Shown here one piece after another: positions 8,922 through 16,743 of a DNA stretch of 64,000 bases. The stretch is from DAOUJI01 sp965237875 (GTDB lineage: Bacteria; Chloroflexota; Dehalococcoidia; Lucifugimonadales; JAGWBF01): contig CBDEGP010000002.1 in the NCBI GenBank assembly GCA_965237875.1, positions 124,001-188,000 on the forward strand. Reading direction: 5' to 3'. The translations under genes and the position numbers were made by a program. Below the pieces are notes generated by a model. The model did not search any database, was not told the origin of the DNA, and saw nothing but the letters and a program-made list of their open reading frames with translations. Numbering within the stretch: the first letter of the stretch is position 1; every line of letters begins with the position of its first letter.

Positions 8922-8950
8922 TTGACCCTCTTTTCGCCCTGTGCTACATT
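8922..8950 (+). promoter_or_regulatory. Predicted sigma70 promoter for rnpB
   Basis: -35 TTGACC (8922-8927), 17-bp spacer, -10 TACATT (8945-8950). The predicted start, near 8957, falls a few bases before the first paired stem (P1) of RNase P RNA, as expected for a stable RNA. Confidence 0.75.
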
Positions 8951-8965
8951 GCCTGAGAGCAATCA

Positions 8966-9402
8966 GCCAGGCAGGCTGGGCGGCCGCTGTCCTTCCCTCA
9001 AAGGGGAGGATAGAGGAAAGTCCGGGCTCCACCGGGCAGGGCGCTGGGTAACGCCCAGGCCGTCGGCTCTCAGGAGCGGGCGGACGGAAAGTGGCACAGA
9101 AACTACACCGCCCTTCTAGCCTCCCGATAAGCCGTGCCGATTCCTTGCTAACGCAGGGTTGAGGCAGGCTTGAGGGAGAACGAGGGGCAAGGGTGAAATC
9201 GGACGGTAAGAGCGTCCGGCCTGTACGGCGACGTGCAGGCGGTCAAACCCCGCCCGGAGCAAGGCCAAATAGGGGGACCATGGGCGCCCGGCCCGTCCCC
9301 GGGTTGGCCGCTTGAGCCTGTCGGCAACGGCAGGCCTAGATAGATGGCCGCCGCCCTTCCATTTGGAAGGGATACAGAACCCGGCTTATAGGCCTGCCTG
9401 GC
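8966..9402 (+). ncRNA. rnpB: RNase P RNA, bacterial type A
   Basis: The catalytic RNA of tRNA 5' maturation. The universally conserved 5' core (GAGGAAAGTCCGGGCTCC, about 9012-9029) is followed by the P4-region segment near ACAGAAACTACACCGCCC. The 3' core ends in GATACAGAACCCGGCTTATA just before the closing stem. The terminal helix P1 is formed by GCCAGGCAGGC (8966-8976) with GCCTGCCTGGC (9392-9402), a perfect 11-bp pair that fixes both ends. The length, about 437 nt, suits type A with extra helices. It has its own promoter. Confidence 0.96.
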
Positions 9403-9436
9403 CGTTGACTTGTCGACATGTCCCTGTGGAGTCCGA

Positions 9437-9946
9437 ATGTCCAGAAGAGACCAAGCCTGTGAAGCCGTAATCGAGGGCCTGGAAGGCATCGGCCTCGACT
9501 ATTTCATCCACATACCCGACAGCGTGGGCGCTCCCATCATCGACCACTTTCAGAAGAAGCCGGAGGTCCGCTGCTTTTCCGTGGCCCGCGAGGAAGAGGG
9601 AATCGGGGTCGCGGGCGGACTCGCCCTGGGGCGCAAGAAGGGGGTCCTTCTATACCAGGACGTGGGCTTGGGCAACGCCATCGTGGCCCTGACCACCTTT
9701 GCCATGGCCTACCATACGCCCATGCTCATTATGGCCATCCGCCGGGGAGGTTTCGGGGAGTACAACTCAGCTGTCCACACCTATTCGGAGAACGCCATCG
9801 ACATGGTGAAGTCCATGCACGTCAAGGCCTTCGTGCTCGACTACAGAGTCCCATTGGATGAATGGCCCCGGGCCATTGGACAGGCCTACGAGTACAGTCA
9901 CCTGACCCACCGGCCCGTGATAGTCTTCATCAACCTCAAGGAGTGA
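9437..9946 (+). CDS. TPP enzyme N-terminal (PYR) subunit, sulfopyruvate/phosphonopyruvate decarboxylase alpha-like
   Basis: This 169-residue subunit corresponds to the PYR domain of a split thiamine-diphosphate decarboxylase such as ComD. It keeps the Glu-containing stretch AREEEGIGVAGGLALG that contributes the activating glutamate to the cofactor in this family, plus the typical IHIPDSVGAPIIDHF start region. ATG 9437 has a GGAG seven bases upstream; an earlier in-frame TTG (9410) lies nearer the rnpB end and is less likely. The PP-binding partner begins 3 bp after the stop, so the two are translationally coupled. The keto-acid substrate (sulfopyruvate, phosphonopyruvate or other) cannot be assigned; no coenzyme M or phosphonate genes are nearby. 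Confidence 0.87.
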   Translation: MSRRDQACEAVIEGLEGIGLDYFIHIPDSVGAPIIDHFQKKPEVRCFSVAREEEGIGVAGGLALGRKKGVLLYQDVGLGNAIVALTTFAMAYHTPMLIMAIRRGGFGEYNSAVHTYSENAIDMVKSMHVKAFVLDYRVPLDEWPRAIGQAYEYSHLTHRPVIVFINLKE

Positions 9947-9948
9947 AA

Positions 9949-10542
9949 TTGTCTCAGCATCCGTCTAGGATCGATCTCTTGCAGTCCCTCTCTCGTGAGT
10001 TCCCGGAAGACCCCGTAGTCTTCACCTGTGGGGCCACCTCCAGGGAGATGGCCCACGCTGACCGGCGGCCCAACCATCTTTACGTGGTGGACTCCATGGG
10101 AATCGTAAGCTCAGTTCTTCTGGGCCTCAGCCTCTCGTTGGAGGACAGCCCCGTCAACAAATGCGTCGGCGTCGAGGGCGACGGAGGGATGTTGATGAAC
10201 CTCAATGCCCTCGCCACCATCGGCCACGTAAAACCCAAGAAGCTTTTGCTGGTCGTGCTGGACAATGAGTCTTACGCGTCAACTGGCGGACAACCGACCT
10301 TTACCACAGAGCTGGACCTGTCCAGGGTGGCCGAATCATGCGGCCTGAGGACTTGGAAGGCCGAAAGCGGCGAGGAGTTCCTGGCTGCTTTGGCGTCGGC
10401 CGCCGAGGTTGAGGGTCCGGGGTTCATTCATGCCAAGATCGCTCCGGGGAACGCCGACGTGCCCCTTCTGCTGGACGATCCGGCCCTGTTGTCCGGCGGG
10501 TTTGCCGCCTGGCTGGACAACAGGGCCGGGGGCTTGTCTTGA
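9949..10542 (+). CDS. TPP enzyme C-terminal (PP) subunit, sulfopyruvate/phosphonopyruvate decarboxylase beta-like
   Basis: This 197-residue partner carries the diphosphate/magnesium-binding motif, GDGGMLMNLNALATI through VVLDN, the hallmark of TPP enzymes. With the upstream gene it makes a complete PYR/PP active site at the subunit interface, decarboxylating a 3-substituted pyruvate to an aldehyde. The start is TTG at 9949, two bases after the upstream stop; the frame is open farther left but overlaps the alpha subunit entirely. Family members include ComE and the beta part of split phosphonopyruvate decarboxylases. Substrate is undetermined. Confidence 0.88.
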   Translation: MSQHPSRIDLLQSLSREFPEDPVVFTCGATSREMAHADRRPNHLYVVDSMGIVSSVLLGLSLSLEDSPVNKCVGVEGDGGMLMNLNALATIGHVKPKKLLLVVLDNESYASTGGQPTFTTELDLSRVAESCGLRTWKAESGEEFLAALASAAEVEGPGFIHAKIAPGNADVPLLLDDPALLSGGFAAWLDNRAGGLS

Positions 10543-10566
10543 GGACTGCGGTGACGTGGAACCCCG

Positions 10567-10595
10567 TTTACAGCGCCTCCGTAAATGCGTACAAT
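10567..10595 (+). promoter_or_regulatory. Predicted promoter of the RelE/Phd-type toxin-antitoxin operon
   Basis: -35 TTTACA (10567-10572), 17-bp spacer, -10 TACAAT (10590-10595). The start would be near 10602, leaving a leader of about 25 nt before the TTG start of the toxin gene. Confidence 0.6.
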
Positions 10596-10626
10596 AATAA
10601 GTACCTAATATGGAAACATATGGCAA

Positions 10627-10968
10627 TTGGTCTACAAAGTATTACTGACCGCCGAAGCCACTGCGATGCTGCACAGAATTGCAGACCGCCGGATACAGAG
10701 TCAAGTGTTGCAACGCATCGAACGATTGGCCGAAGAGCCGGAAAAACAGGGGAAGCAGCTTACCAACGCCTTGGCGGAATATCGGTCGGTGCGAGCCGTC
10801 GGACAGAGATACCGGATTATCTATAGGATAGAACGAGGGGAAGTCAGGGTCATCGTAATAGCCGTTGGACTCAGGCGGGACGTAAGCCGTCGGGATGTCT
10901 ATACGTTAGCCCAGCGTCTGGTGCGTTCGGGCTTGATAGAACCCCGAGAAGATGGAGAAAACGTATGA
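10627..10968 (+). CDS. RelE/ParE-family toxin of a type II toxin-antitoxin pair
   Basis: This 113-residue basic protein has the RelE-fold pattern: YKVLLTAEATAMLHRI start, a central helix pair, then YRSVRAVGQRYRIIYRIERG, where Arg and Tyr residues form the conserved mRNA-cleavage or gyrase-inhibition face. Ribosome-dependent mRNA cleavage is the usual RelE activity; ParE-like action is an alternative. The start is TTG at 10627 without a clear Shine-Dalgarno, fitting low expression. It is followed by the antitoxin with ATGA overlap (10965-10968). Toxin-first order is the reverse of classic relBE. Confidence 0.83.
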   Translation: MVYKVLLTAEATAMLHRIADRRIQSQVLQRIERLAEEPEKQGKQLTNALAEYRSVRAVGQRYRIIYRIERGEVRVIVIAVGLRRDVSRRDVYTLAQRLVRSGLIEPREDGENV

Positions 10969-11285
10969 CGGCATATCGGGACTACGGAACGGAGCAAATA
11001 CCTATTGTTAAAGCCCGGGCAATTATTACGCAATTACCCGAACGGCTGGCTGCGGAAAATCAGGCAGTGGCGCTGACTCGGCATGGCAAACCGGTGTTGG
11101 CCGTGATGCCCTGGGAACTGTTTGAGTCAGTCATTGAAACGATGGAGGTCATGGGAGACCCTGAAATGATGGCCGCTCTCCGGAGAGGCATAAAGGACCT
11201 TCAGGAAGGAAAGCTTAAGCCTCTGGAGGAAGTCAAGGCTGAACTGGTCGCCGACGTAGGGCCGCCCAATGAAGATGGACGGTGA
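10965..11285 (+). CDS. Phd/YefM-family antitoxin
   Basis: This 106-residue partner of the RelE-like toxin shows the Phd/YefM N-terminal DNA-binding fold, IPIVKARAIITQLPERLAAE followed by AVALTRHGKPVLAVMPWELF. The C-terminal helix region would wrap the toxin. Such antitoxins normally repress their own promoter, here predicted at 10567-10595. Its start overlaps the toxin stop by four bases, so expression is coupled. The tail (LKPLEEVKAELVADVG) resembles antitoxins of the helical toxin-neutralising class. Confidence 0.82.
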   Translation: MTAYRDYGTEQIPIVKARAIITQLPERLAAENQAVALTRHGKPVLAVMPWELFESVIETMEVMGDPEMMAALRRGIKDLQEGKLKPLEEVKAELVADVGPPNEDGR

Positions 11286-11351
11286 CAGAATCATGACCGT
11301 TAACTCCCAACGGAGAACGGACTTAAAAGGTCCCTCCCGCTCTTACAAAGA

Positions 11352-11363
11352 CTGAACAGTTAC
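11352..11363 (+). repeat. 12-bp match to the outer end of the IS66 element (possible solo IS end)
   Basis: CTGAACAGTTAC is identical to the last 12 bases of the IS66 element at 46284-46295, including its terminal GTTAC. No second end or transposase was found nearby. It may be an insertion-sequence scar or chance. Confidence 0.3.
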
Positions 11364-11378
11364 GCCGTCGAAGCGGCG

Positions 11379-11407
11379 TTGATTAAATAGCTCTTGGCCG
11401 CTATTAT
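11379..11407 (+). promoter_or_regulatory. Predicted promoter for the PHP-hotdog operon
   Basis: -35 TTGATT (11379-11384), 17-bp spacer, -10 TATTAT (11402-11407). Expected start is near 11414, about 40 nt before the PHP gene. It could drive the tightly packed run from 11455 to at least 13019. Confidence 0.6.
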
Positions 11408-11454
11408 TATGGGTCGGGCATCCCTGCAACCCACAGGAGCTGACAACCGGGCGA

Positions 11455-12129
11455 ATGTACGTCGACATGCACTCCCATTCGGTTTCCTCCGATGACTCAC
11501 GGGCCTCGGTGGAGCAGTATATGAAGTGGATCCAGGTGGTGAGGAAAAAGGGGAACGTCATAGACGCAGTAGTCCTCACCGAGCACAGAAAGTTCGATCT
11601 GGACGCCGACTATTCGGCGCTGTCCGAAGAGTATGGGGTCAGGATATTCAAGGGTTCGGAACTGGACACGTATTACGGCCACTTCCTCGTCTACGGGGTC
11701 ACCTCGGAGTTGCTGAACGCCATGGACTTCGGAGACGTTCGCATGGACTCCCATAAGCTGATGATCGAGGCCCGAAAGCATGGGGCCATCGCAATCCCCG
11801 CTCATCCCGGGCGTCCCGGAGTCGGACTCTGCGGGTTCATCTCCGACGGGGTGGAATTCCCCGACGTGAGCATTGTAGAAACCCATAACGGAGGGAGCCG
11901 CAGGGGCGAGAACGAAAATGCCATCGAGCTGGCGGAAAATATGGGCTACCGGGGCATCGGAGGCAGCGACGCCCATCTGGTCAGCGCCATAGGCGCGTGC
12001 ATGACCTCATTCAACGGAGATTTAAGGAGTGAGAAAGACCTGGTGGAGGCCCTTCTGTCCGGGGATTTCAGGCCCGTCAGGCTGGAGGAGACGGCCCCGG
12101 GAACGGTTGATGAATCGGAGGAGATATGA
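11455..12129 (+). CDS. PHP-domain metal-dependent phosphoesterase-like protein
   Basis: This 224-residue protein has a PHP-fold N-terminus (YVDMHSHSVSSDDSRAS) with the H-x-H metal motif and later metal-ligand positions: LTEHRKFD, IPAHPGRPG, VETHNGGS and GGSDAHLVSAIG. The family includes phosphoesterases and 5'-3' exonucleases acting on nucleotides or nucleic acid, with a trinuclear metal site. The substrate is unknown here. It overlaps the next gene by four bases (ATGA, 12126-12129), so it is co-translated with the hotdog dehydratases, suggesting a metabolic rather than repair role. All the expected His/Asp ligand regions are present. Confidence 0.85.
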   Translation: MYVDMHSHSVSSDDSRASVEQYMKWIQVVRKKGNVIDAVVLTEHRKFDLDADYSALSEEYGVRIFKGSELDTYYGHFLVYGVTSELLNAMDFGDVRMDSHKLMIEARKHGAIAIPAHPGRPGVGLCGFISDGVEFPDVSIVETHNGGSRRGENENAIELAENMGYRGIGGSDAHLVSAIGACMTSFNGDLRSEKDLVEALLSGDFRPVRLEETAPGTVDESEEI

Positions 12130-12575
12130 CGCTTCAGATTGACTACGACAGGTCCATTCTTGGAAAAGAGTACAACACCGGTCCTTTCCACGTTTCCGCC
12201 GACTTGATACGAGACTATTGCACCGCACTTGGAGAAACGAATCCCATCTACACCGACGAGGAAGCCGCTAAAAAGGCGGGTTACGCGGGGCTGGTGGCGC
12301 CGCCGGCGCTGTGCAGCGTCTTCGTGCGGCAGGTGACGACCCCCGACATTAAGCTGAAATTCGGGACACTGCGATTTCACGCCGGCCAGATGGTGGCTCC
12401 TGAAGCGGACATCATCGCGGGAGATTCCCTGTCGGCCTCCACTTTCCTGAAAGAGGTCTACCCGAAAACGGGCCGGACAGGCACCATGGTGTTCATGGTG
12501 TGGGAGACGGTGTTCACAAATCAGAAAGGCGAGAGGGTGGCCGACGTGCAGGAATCCTTCGCCGCCCGGGAGTGA
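12126..12575 (+). CDS. MaoC-like / FAS1-type dehydratase, N-terminal-type hotdog protein
   Basis: This 149-residue single hotdog domain belongs to the MaoC dehydratase N-terminal (FAS1-like) class. It matches in FHVSADLIRDYCTALGETNP and in YAGLVAPPALCSVFVRQ, where family members place the substrate-tunnel residues. Such proteins pair with a second hotdog subunit to hydrate enoyl-CoA or 2-unsaturated acyl-CoA thioesters. Its neighbour begins right after its stop, making a split two-subunit hydratase likely. The actual acyl chain is unknown. Confidence 0.84.
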   Translation: MTLQIDYDRSILGKEYNTGPFHVSADLIRDYCTALGETNPIYTDEEAAKKAGYAGLVAPPALCSVFVRQVTTPDIKLKFGTLRFHAGQMVAPEADIIAGDSLSASTFLKEVYPKTGRTGTMVFMVWETVFTNQKGERVADVQESFAARE

Positions 12576-12578
12576 GTG

Positions 12579-13019
12579 ATGACATACGGAGACCCGATAA
12601 CCTATGAGGACGTAGACCTAGGTGACGAGGTAGGCCCCGTCGTGAAGAACATCACCGATGAGGACGTGGAGCTCTTCTGCGCCAAGGCATGGGGCCAGAC
12701 GGGTCCGACCAGGTTCACCGACGTGGAAATTGCCCTCCAGAGCAAGCTGAAGGCCCCCATTGTTCCCGGAGTGATGAGCGTGGGCCTCATGACCCAACTC
12801 ATCACCGGCTGGTCTCCCAACGCCGTCTTGAAGAACCTGGACGTGGTCTTTCGCCAACCCGTGCCCCACGTTGAGGTGACTCTGAGCGGCCTGGTCACGG
12901 ACAAGAGGGAAGAGGACGGCGACAACATCCTGGAGTGCGACGTCTACCTGTCCAATGAAGAGAGCGGGCGTCTTATCATAGGCAAGGCCATAGTAACCCT
13001 GCCCTCCAAGGGAAACTAG
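12579..13019 (+). CDS. MaoC-family hotdog dehydratase, second subunit
   Basis: This 146-residue hotdog protein starts at ATG 12579; a GTG immediately before it is an alternative. It contains the MaoC-like central region TGPTRFTDVEIALQSKLK, followed by PIVPGVMSVGLMTQLITGW. The classic catalytic D-x-x-x-x-H of MaoC is not clearly preserved, so catalysis may depend on the upstream partner. The gene follows the FAS1-like subunit with 3 bp between them and precedes birA. Role in beta-oxidation-like hydration of a CoA thioester is inferred from family and pairing. Confidence 0.78.
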   Translation: MTYGDPITYEDVDLGDEVGPVVKNITDEDVELFCAKAWGQTGPTRFTDVEIALQSKLKAPIVPGVMSVGLMTQLITGWSPNAVLKNLDVVFRQPVPHVEVTLSGLVTDKREEDGDNILECDVYLSNEESGRLIIGKAIVTLPSKGN

Positions 13020-13035
13020 ACCTTCCGGATTTCCG

Positions 13036-13854
13036 TTGCCACGGGACATCGTATCCTCCACGCTGCGGCAGGGCCTGTACACCAGGGTGGTCGGACGGCG
13101 GCTTCTCTACCACCGGAGCCTTGAGTCCACCATGGATGAGGCGGCCCGGCTCGCAAGACAGTGCGACGACGACGGGATAGTCGTGGTGGCCGAAGAGCAA
13201 ACAGCCGCTCGTGGCCGTTTCCAACGCCAGTGGATTTCCGAGCCGGGAAACCTCTATTTGTCGGCGGCGCTCCGTCCGTCAGCCTGGGGACTCCAATACG
13301 TCTCCATCATGGCGGGTCTCGCCGTGGCGAGGGCCATTCGAAAGTCCACCGGCCTGCAACCCACCCTGAAATGGCCCAACGACATCCGCCTGGACGGCAA
13401 GAAGGTGTGCGGCGTTCTGGTCGAAAGTTCGCTCACCGGGGGAGTTGTGGACTGGTCCGTGGTGGGCATAGGATTGAACGTGGGACTTAAACCGGAGAAC
13501 TTCCCGGAGATAGCCGACATCGCAACCAGCGTCAATGAAGAATTAGGCGCCGAGGCGGACCGCACAGCGCTCCTGGGGAGCCTTCTGCACGAATTGGACC
13601 GCTTGTACATGCCGCTGCGTCGAGAAGCGCCGCCCAACCCGGAAGAAGTGGAATCCGCGTTGTTGGAATGGAAAGGGCGCCTGGACACTTTGGGCAGGCG
13701 TGTTAGAGTGCAGTGGAAGGATGAGGTCTACGAGGGTTTGGCTGAGGACGTGGACTCAGTGGGGAACCTTATTCTCAGGACCGACCTAGGCGTCGTGACG
13801 CTCCTGGCCGGAGAGGTGACTTCACAGGTGGACATCGCGGAGCCGATAGGCTAA
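13036..13854 (+). CDS. birA: Biotin--[acetyl-CoA-carboxylase] ligase, monofunctional
   Basis: This 272-residue enzyme activates biotin as biotinyl-5'-AMP and transfers it to the carrier-protein lysine of carboxylases. It shows EEQTAARGRFQRQWISE (biotin/AMP loop; the family GRGR is here ARGR), LKWPNDIRLDGKKVCGVLVE and VVGIGLNVGL. A small C-terminal SH3-like domain ends the protein. It lacks the N-terminal winged helix of E. coli BirA, so it is an enzyme only and not the biotin operon repressor. The start is TTG at 13036. It sits between the hotdog and SDR genes, which may hint at biotin-dependent acyl-CoA carboxylation, but no carboxylase is in the window. Confidence 0.93.
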   Translation: MPRDIVSSTLRQGLYTRVVGRRLLYHRSLESTMDEAARLARQCDDDGIVVVAEEQTAARGRFQRQWISEPGNLYLSAALRPSAWGLQYVSIMAGLAVARAIRKSTGLQPTLKWPNDIRLDGKKVCGVLVESSLTGGVVDWSVVGIGLNVGLKPENFPEIADIATSVNEELGAEADRTALLGSLLHELDRLYMPLRREAPPNPEEVESALLEWKGRLDTLGRRVRVQWKDEVYEGLAEDVDSVGNLILRTDLGVVTLLAGEVTSQVDIAEPIG

Positions 13855-13865
13855 GGAGGCGGGAG

Positions 13866-14663
13866 TTGCTGGAAAGCCTTTCACTGGACGGCAAGTCCAT
13901 CATCATCACGGGAGGGGGCACAGGCCTGGGCCGGGCCATGGTAAACGCATTGGCCAGAGCCGGAGCCGACGTAGCCATCGCCGCCCGCAGGACGGGACCC
14001 ATCGAGGAGGCCGCCGACGAGGTCAGGTCCCTGGGTGGAAGGTCCCTGGCCATTGCCTGCGACGTGGCCGACTCAGCCCAGGTGGACGCCATGGTCGAGA
14101 AGACCATCGACGAGTTGGGCAAAGTCGACGTGATGATCAACAACGCTGGACGCACCAACAATCCCAGGATACCCATCTGGGACGTCACCGACGAGATATG
14201 GCGGTCCGAAATCGACGTGAACCTGTCGGGAGCTTTCTTCTGCGCCAGGGCCGTATCCAAGCACATGGCGGACAGAGGCAAAGGCAAGATTATCAACGTG
14301 GCTTCCGGATTCGGGATCAGGGGAGGCCGGGACATCTACACCTATGCGTGCGGCAAGGGAGGCATGGTGCAGTTGACCCGCACCCTTGCGTTCAGCCTTG
14401 CCCGCTATGGCGTAACCGCCAACACTATTGTTCCTGGGTTTATTCCCACCCGGGGAGTCGAGTCCATGCGCTCCGGGCTTCCTGCGTCGGGAGACTCCCT
14501 TCCCACCGGCAAGCTGGGAAGGCCCGAGGACATGGGACCCATCGCAGTGTTCCTTTCGTCGGACGCCTCCGACTACATGACCGGAGAGATGATCATACTG
14601 GACGGCGGAGCCATGGCCGGGGGCATTGCTCCCACCGGCCACGCTCCGGTTGTGCCCCTCTAA
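13866..14663 (+). CDS. SDR-family NAD(P)-dependent oxidoreductase (FabG-like)
   Basis: This 265-residue classical short-chain dehydrogenase has the cofactor motif TGGGTGLGRAM near residue 18, the structural NNAGRTNNP and the active-site region NVASGFGIRGGRDIYTYACG, then K, giving Ser-Tyr-x3-Lys. The GxGxxG Asp/Arg pattern after beta-2 (AIAARRTGP) suggests NADP preference. It probably oxidises or reduces a hydroxyacyl thioester or alcohol made by neighbouring enzymes. The start is TTG with an AGGAGG-like sequence upstream (13853-13862 region). A second SDR follows after 44 bp. Confidence 0.88.
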   Translation: MLESLSLDGKSIIITGGGTGLGRAMVNALARAGADVAIAARRTGPIEEAADEVRSLGGRSLAIACDVADSAQVDAMVEKTIDELGKVDVMINNAGRTNNPRIPIWDVTDEIWRSEIDVNLSGAFFCARAVSKHMADRGKGKIINVASGFGIRGGRDIYTYACGKGGMVQLTRTLAFSLARYGVTANTIVPGFIPTRGVESMRSGLPASGDSLPTGKLGRPEDMGPIAVFLSSDASDYMTGEMIILDGGAMAGGIAPTGHAPVVPL

Positions 14664-14707
14664 CCAGTGCCTTCGATAGAAACTAGACCGTAATCCGGGA
14701 GGGTGAG

Positions 14708-15436
14708 ATGCCCCTGATTAAAGAATACGACCTGGGAGGCCGGGTGGCCGTGGTGGCCACGGATGATCCCCTTTTCGGACCGGCGGTGGTCCAGGCTCTG
14801 GGGGAGGCCAACGCGCAGGTCCACGCGGTCTCATCCAATCAGGCCGTGCTTGACGTTGTCGCCGGAGGTGTGTTCTGTGATTTCTCCGGGGAGAAAGTCT
14901 TTGAGGAGGCGGTCAGCGGCGCCGCCGGGCCCAACGGAAGGGTGGACATCCTCGTAAACATATTTCGCGCCGACCACGCAAGGCCCTTTGCAGAAGTGGA
15001 CTTGGACGAGTTCTCCGCCGTTATGAGACGGAACCTCAGGCCCGTCTACATCGCAAGCCGGGTCGTGTCCCGGCGGATGGTCAGGGACCAATACGGGCGC
15101 ATCGTCAATCTGATCTCCGACCTGGCCGAGCGGGGCATGAAGAACTCCGCGGCCTACTGTGCAAGCCAGGGAGCGGTGTTGCAGCTGACGAGGGCATTGG
15201 CTATGGAACTGGGCGCAGACAACATACGCGTCAACGCAGTGGGTGTGGGCTGGTACACCGAGGCGCCTTCACCCGAGGACGCCGAGCTTGAGCAGCTGGT
15301 CAGGTATATACCCCTGCGCCGTAAGGGAAGTCCCTCGGATATAGCTCCCCTGGTGGTGTTCGCGGCCTCCGAGTCCTGCGATTACACCACCGGCCACCCC
15401 ATTTACGTCGACGGCGGACTGATGGCCCGTCCATAG
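14708..15436 (+). CDS. Divergent SDR-fold protein with altered cofactor and active-site motifs
   Basis: The 242-residue sequence keeps the SDR length and landmarks (GRVDILVNIFR, GRIVNLISDLAERGMKNS, DGGLMARP). It departs at the functional positions: the N-terminal T-G-x3-G-x-G is replaced by VATDDPLFG, NNAG by VNIF, and the active-site Y-x3-K by YCASQ. The catalytic lysine is therefore Gln. By family rules it should be a poor or inactive dehydrogenase and may serve as a regulatory or scaffold partner of the adjacent SDR. It has ATG with AGGGTGAG upstream. Activity with another cofactor mode cannot be excluded. Confidence 0.8.
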   Translation: MPLIKEYDLGGRVAVVATDDPLFGPAVVQALGEANAQVHAVSSNQAVLDVVAGGVFCDFSGEKVFEEAVSGAAGPNGRVDILVNIFRADHARPFAEVDLDEFSAVMRRNLRPVYIASRVVSRRMVRDQYGRIVNLISDLAERGMKNSAAYCASQGAVLQLTRALAMELGADNIRVNAVGVGWYTEAPSPEDAELEQLVRYIPLRRKGSPSDIAPLVVFAASESCDYTTGHPIYVDGGLMARP

Positions 15437-15480
15437 CAGCGTACATGCTACAATAGCAAAACCGTCCTCCGGGCTGCGTC

Positions 15481-16743
15481 ATGACCAACCGCCAAACCGA
15501 CAACTTCCTCAGCCCTTACCGCGTCCTGGACCTCAGCGACGAGCGGGGCATCCTGTGCGGCAAGATACTTGCCGACCTGGGCGCTGACGTAGTCCAGATA
15601 GAACCTCCCGGGGGAAGCTCTGCCCGCCTTCAGGGCCCTTTCTATAAAAACGAACCCGGACCGGAAAACAGCCTGTTCTGGTGGGCGTACGGCGCCGGCA
15701 AACGCGGCGTCACGTTGGACATCGCCAAGCCCAAGGGGGCGGAACTGCTCAAACGGCTGGTGAAGGACGCACACTTTCTGATCGAGTCCTACGCCCCTGG
15801 CTTCATGGAGTCCGTCGGCCTGGGCTATGCCGGCCTGGAAGCTCTGAACCCGGGCCTTGTAATGGTCTCCATTACGTCTTTCGGCCAGAAGGGGCCTTAC
15901 GGCAATTACAAGGGGTCGGACATCGTGGGCATGGCGCTTGGGGGGTTCATGCACCTCACGGGCGACCAGGACAGGCCGCCGCTCAGGATAAGCCACCCCC
16001 AGTTCTATCTCCACGGAGCTTCCGCCGGCGCTCTTGGCGCCATGCTTGCTCACACTCACAGGGCGGCGACGGGAGAAGGCCAGCACGTAGACGTTTCCTG
16101 CCAGCAAGCCGCCGCCAAGACCTTGGCCCACGCGCCCCAGTTCTGGGACGCCCAGGGAGTCGTGCTCAGGCGCATGGGTCCATACAGGCCCACCGCGGGA
16201 GATTCTATGGTGAGGGTCAACTGGCGGTGTAAGAATGGGTTCATCAACTTCATGCCGCAGGGGGGCGGACCGGGTGTGTCCGCCAGCACCCGCGCCATGT
16301 TGGCCTGGATGAGGGAAGATGGGATGGGAAGCGACTCGCTGGACGCGGTCAAGTGGGAACAGATGCATTACTCCGACGTGCCCGGCGACGTTATGAGGCA
16401 GGGGGTGGTGGACTTCGGCCGGTTCATCGAGACCAAGACCAAGGATGAGCTAATCAGGGAGAGCAAGAACCGCCGCATAATTCTGTTTCCTCTCAACACC
16501 CACGCGGACATCCTCGAGTACCCTCAACTGAGCGAAAGGGACTACTTCGTCAATCTCCCCCATCCCGAGCTGGGAACGTCGGTGAAATATCCGGGCCGCT
16601 TCATATTGGACGGAGTCATGGACCGTGTAGGACCGCGCAGCCGTGCCCCGCTGTTGGGGGAGCACAACGGGGAGGTCTACGGCGGCGAGCTTGGAATGCC
16701 GGACGACGAAATCGAATCTCTGAAGGAAAACGGGACAATCTAA
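15481..16743 (+). CDS. CaiB/BaiF (family III) CoA-transferase
   Basis: This 420-residue enzyme moves CoA between acyl-CoA and a free carboxylic acid through enzyme-bound anhydride and thioester intermediates. Landmarks are VLDLSDERGILCGKILADLGADVV at the start region, VTLDIAKPKGAEL, LIESYAPGFMES and the catalytic-Asp motif GQHVDVSCQQAA, with D204 as the probable nucleophile. C-terminal APLLGEHNGEVYG is typical. It is a full-length member. It overlaps the next CoA-transferase by one base (TAATG), implying coupling and perhaps a heteromer. The acid substrate is unknown. Confidence 0.93.
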   Translation: MTNRQTDNFLSPYRVLDLSDERGILCGKILADLGADVVQIEPPGGSSARLQGPFYKNEPGPENSLFWWAYGAGKRGVTLDIAKPKGAELLKRLVKDAHFLIESYAPGFMESVGLGYAGLEALNPGLVMVSITSFGQKGPYGNYKGSDIVGMALGGFMHLTGDQDRPPLRISHPQFYLHGASAGALGAMLAHTHRAATGEGQHVDVSCQQAAAKTLAHAPQFWDAQGVVLRRMGPYRPTAGDSMVRVNWRCKNGFINFMPQGGGPGVSASTRAMLAWMREDGMGSDSLDAVKWEQMHYSDVPGDVMRQGVVDFGRFIETKTKDELIRESKNRRIILFPLNTHADILEYPQLSERDYFVNLPHPELGTSVKYPGRFILDGVMDRVGPRSRAPLLGEHNGEVYGGELGMPDDEIESLKENGTI

